Shown here piece by piece: positions 63,961 to 64,000 of a DNA stretch of 64,000 nucleotides. The notes under the pieces were generated by a model, which was given only the letters and a program-made list of their open reading frames with translations, had not been told where the DNA came from and ran no database searches. The first letter of the stretch is position 1; every line of letters begins with the position of its first letter. A program made the translations under genes and the position numbers. Source of the DNA: Maribacter hydrothermalis (GTDB lineage: Bacteria; Bacteroidota; Bacteroidia; Flavobacteriales; Flavobacteriaceae); assembly GCF_001913155.1 (NCBI RefSeq), contig NZ_CP018760.1, forward strand, positions 2,046,001-2,110,000. The letters run 5' to 3'.

Positions 63961-64000
63961 AACTACATTTTATGCTTAAATGTACAAATTTTGTGATAAT

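Noticed and set aside
1..64000. tRNA, rRNA, integrase, transposase or prophage genes
   Set aside because: I looked in the gaps on both strands and found no tRNA-like cloverleaf, transposase motif or att-like direct repeat. A covariance-model search would be decisive.

Overview
This 64 kb window comes from a low-GC Bacteroidetes chromosome, most likely a marine member of Flavobacteriaceae. I infer this from the gliding lipoprotein GldH, a subtilase with a type IX secretion (Por) sorting tail, the many SPII lipoproteins and outer-membrane beta-barrels, the lineage-restricted DUF2480/DUF3078/DUF4292 families, and promoters of the Bacteroidetes form TAnnTTTG. No species can be fixed from this alone. 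The window is almost all chromosomal core: no rRNA, tRNA, CRISPR array, insertion sequence or prophage was recognised.

Layout. 1-4916 (+): end of a polysaccharide flippase, dut, a TPR protein, a DUF4292 lipoprotein, an EnvC-like factor and an aldo/keto reductase. 4906-8805: thioesterase, a HU/SPOR division protein, dprA and trpS. 8876-9616: an acyltransferase. 9613-12713 (-): a lipoprotein, an ECF sigma factor, a protein that appears to span both membranes (an anti-sigma head joined to an outer-membrane barrel), and a second barrel. 12793-19418: recA, trhO, then ricT-gldH-PBP1A. 19524-24774: both subunits of a 3-oxoacid CoA-transferase, a 35-codon gene candidate, a lipoprotein, a GNAT, a serine hydrolase and an aminotransferase. 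24824-29570 (-): a DJ-1/PfpI protein, an orphan Vsr-like endonuclease, and sdhCAB. 29571-30374: a decayed gene with one in-frame stop, next to a cluster of palindromes. 30375-37197 (-): DUF2721, cupin, a BNR/sortilin-like propeller and two M28 peptidases. 37345-42410: aminopeptidase P, exonuclease III, BrnQ and ThiL. 42509-46696: a Tat-exported oxidoreductase and two surface propeller lipoproteins. 46820-56150 (+): a large SUF iron-sulfur locus (iscA-type, sufB, a metallo-beta-lactamase lipoprotein, sufC, sufD, a beta-barrel, sufS, sufE, a SufT-like gene, DUF2480, DUF3078). 56433-63960: HflX, a DNase-I-fold enzyme, a secreted subtilase, a DUF3124 lipoprotein, a 3'-5' exonuclease and an AAA/DUF4143 ATPase.

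How the genes work together. The strongest themes are envelope construction (flippase, EnvC-like, SPOR, PBP1A, GldH, acyltransferase), iron-sulfur biogenesis beside its client succinate dehydrogenase, and genome maintenance (dut, dprA, recA, xth, vsr). The most interesting candidates are the sigma/dual-membrane anti-sigma operon, a lactonase-like lipoprotein inside the SUF operon, stem-loops built of short repeats inside two operon spacers, and tiny stand-alone transcription units ending in strong terminators.
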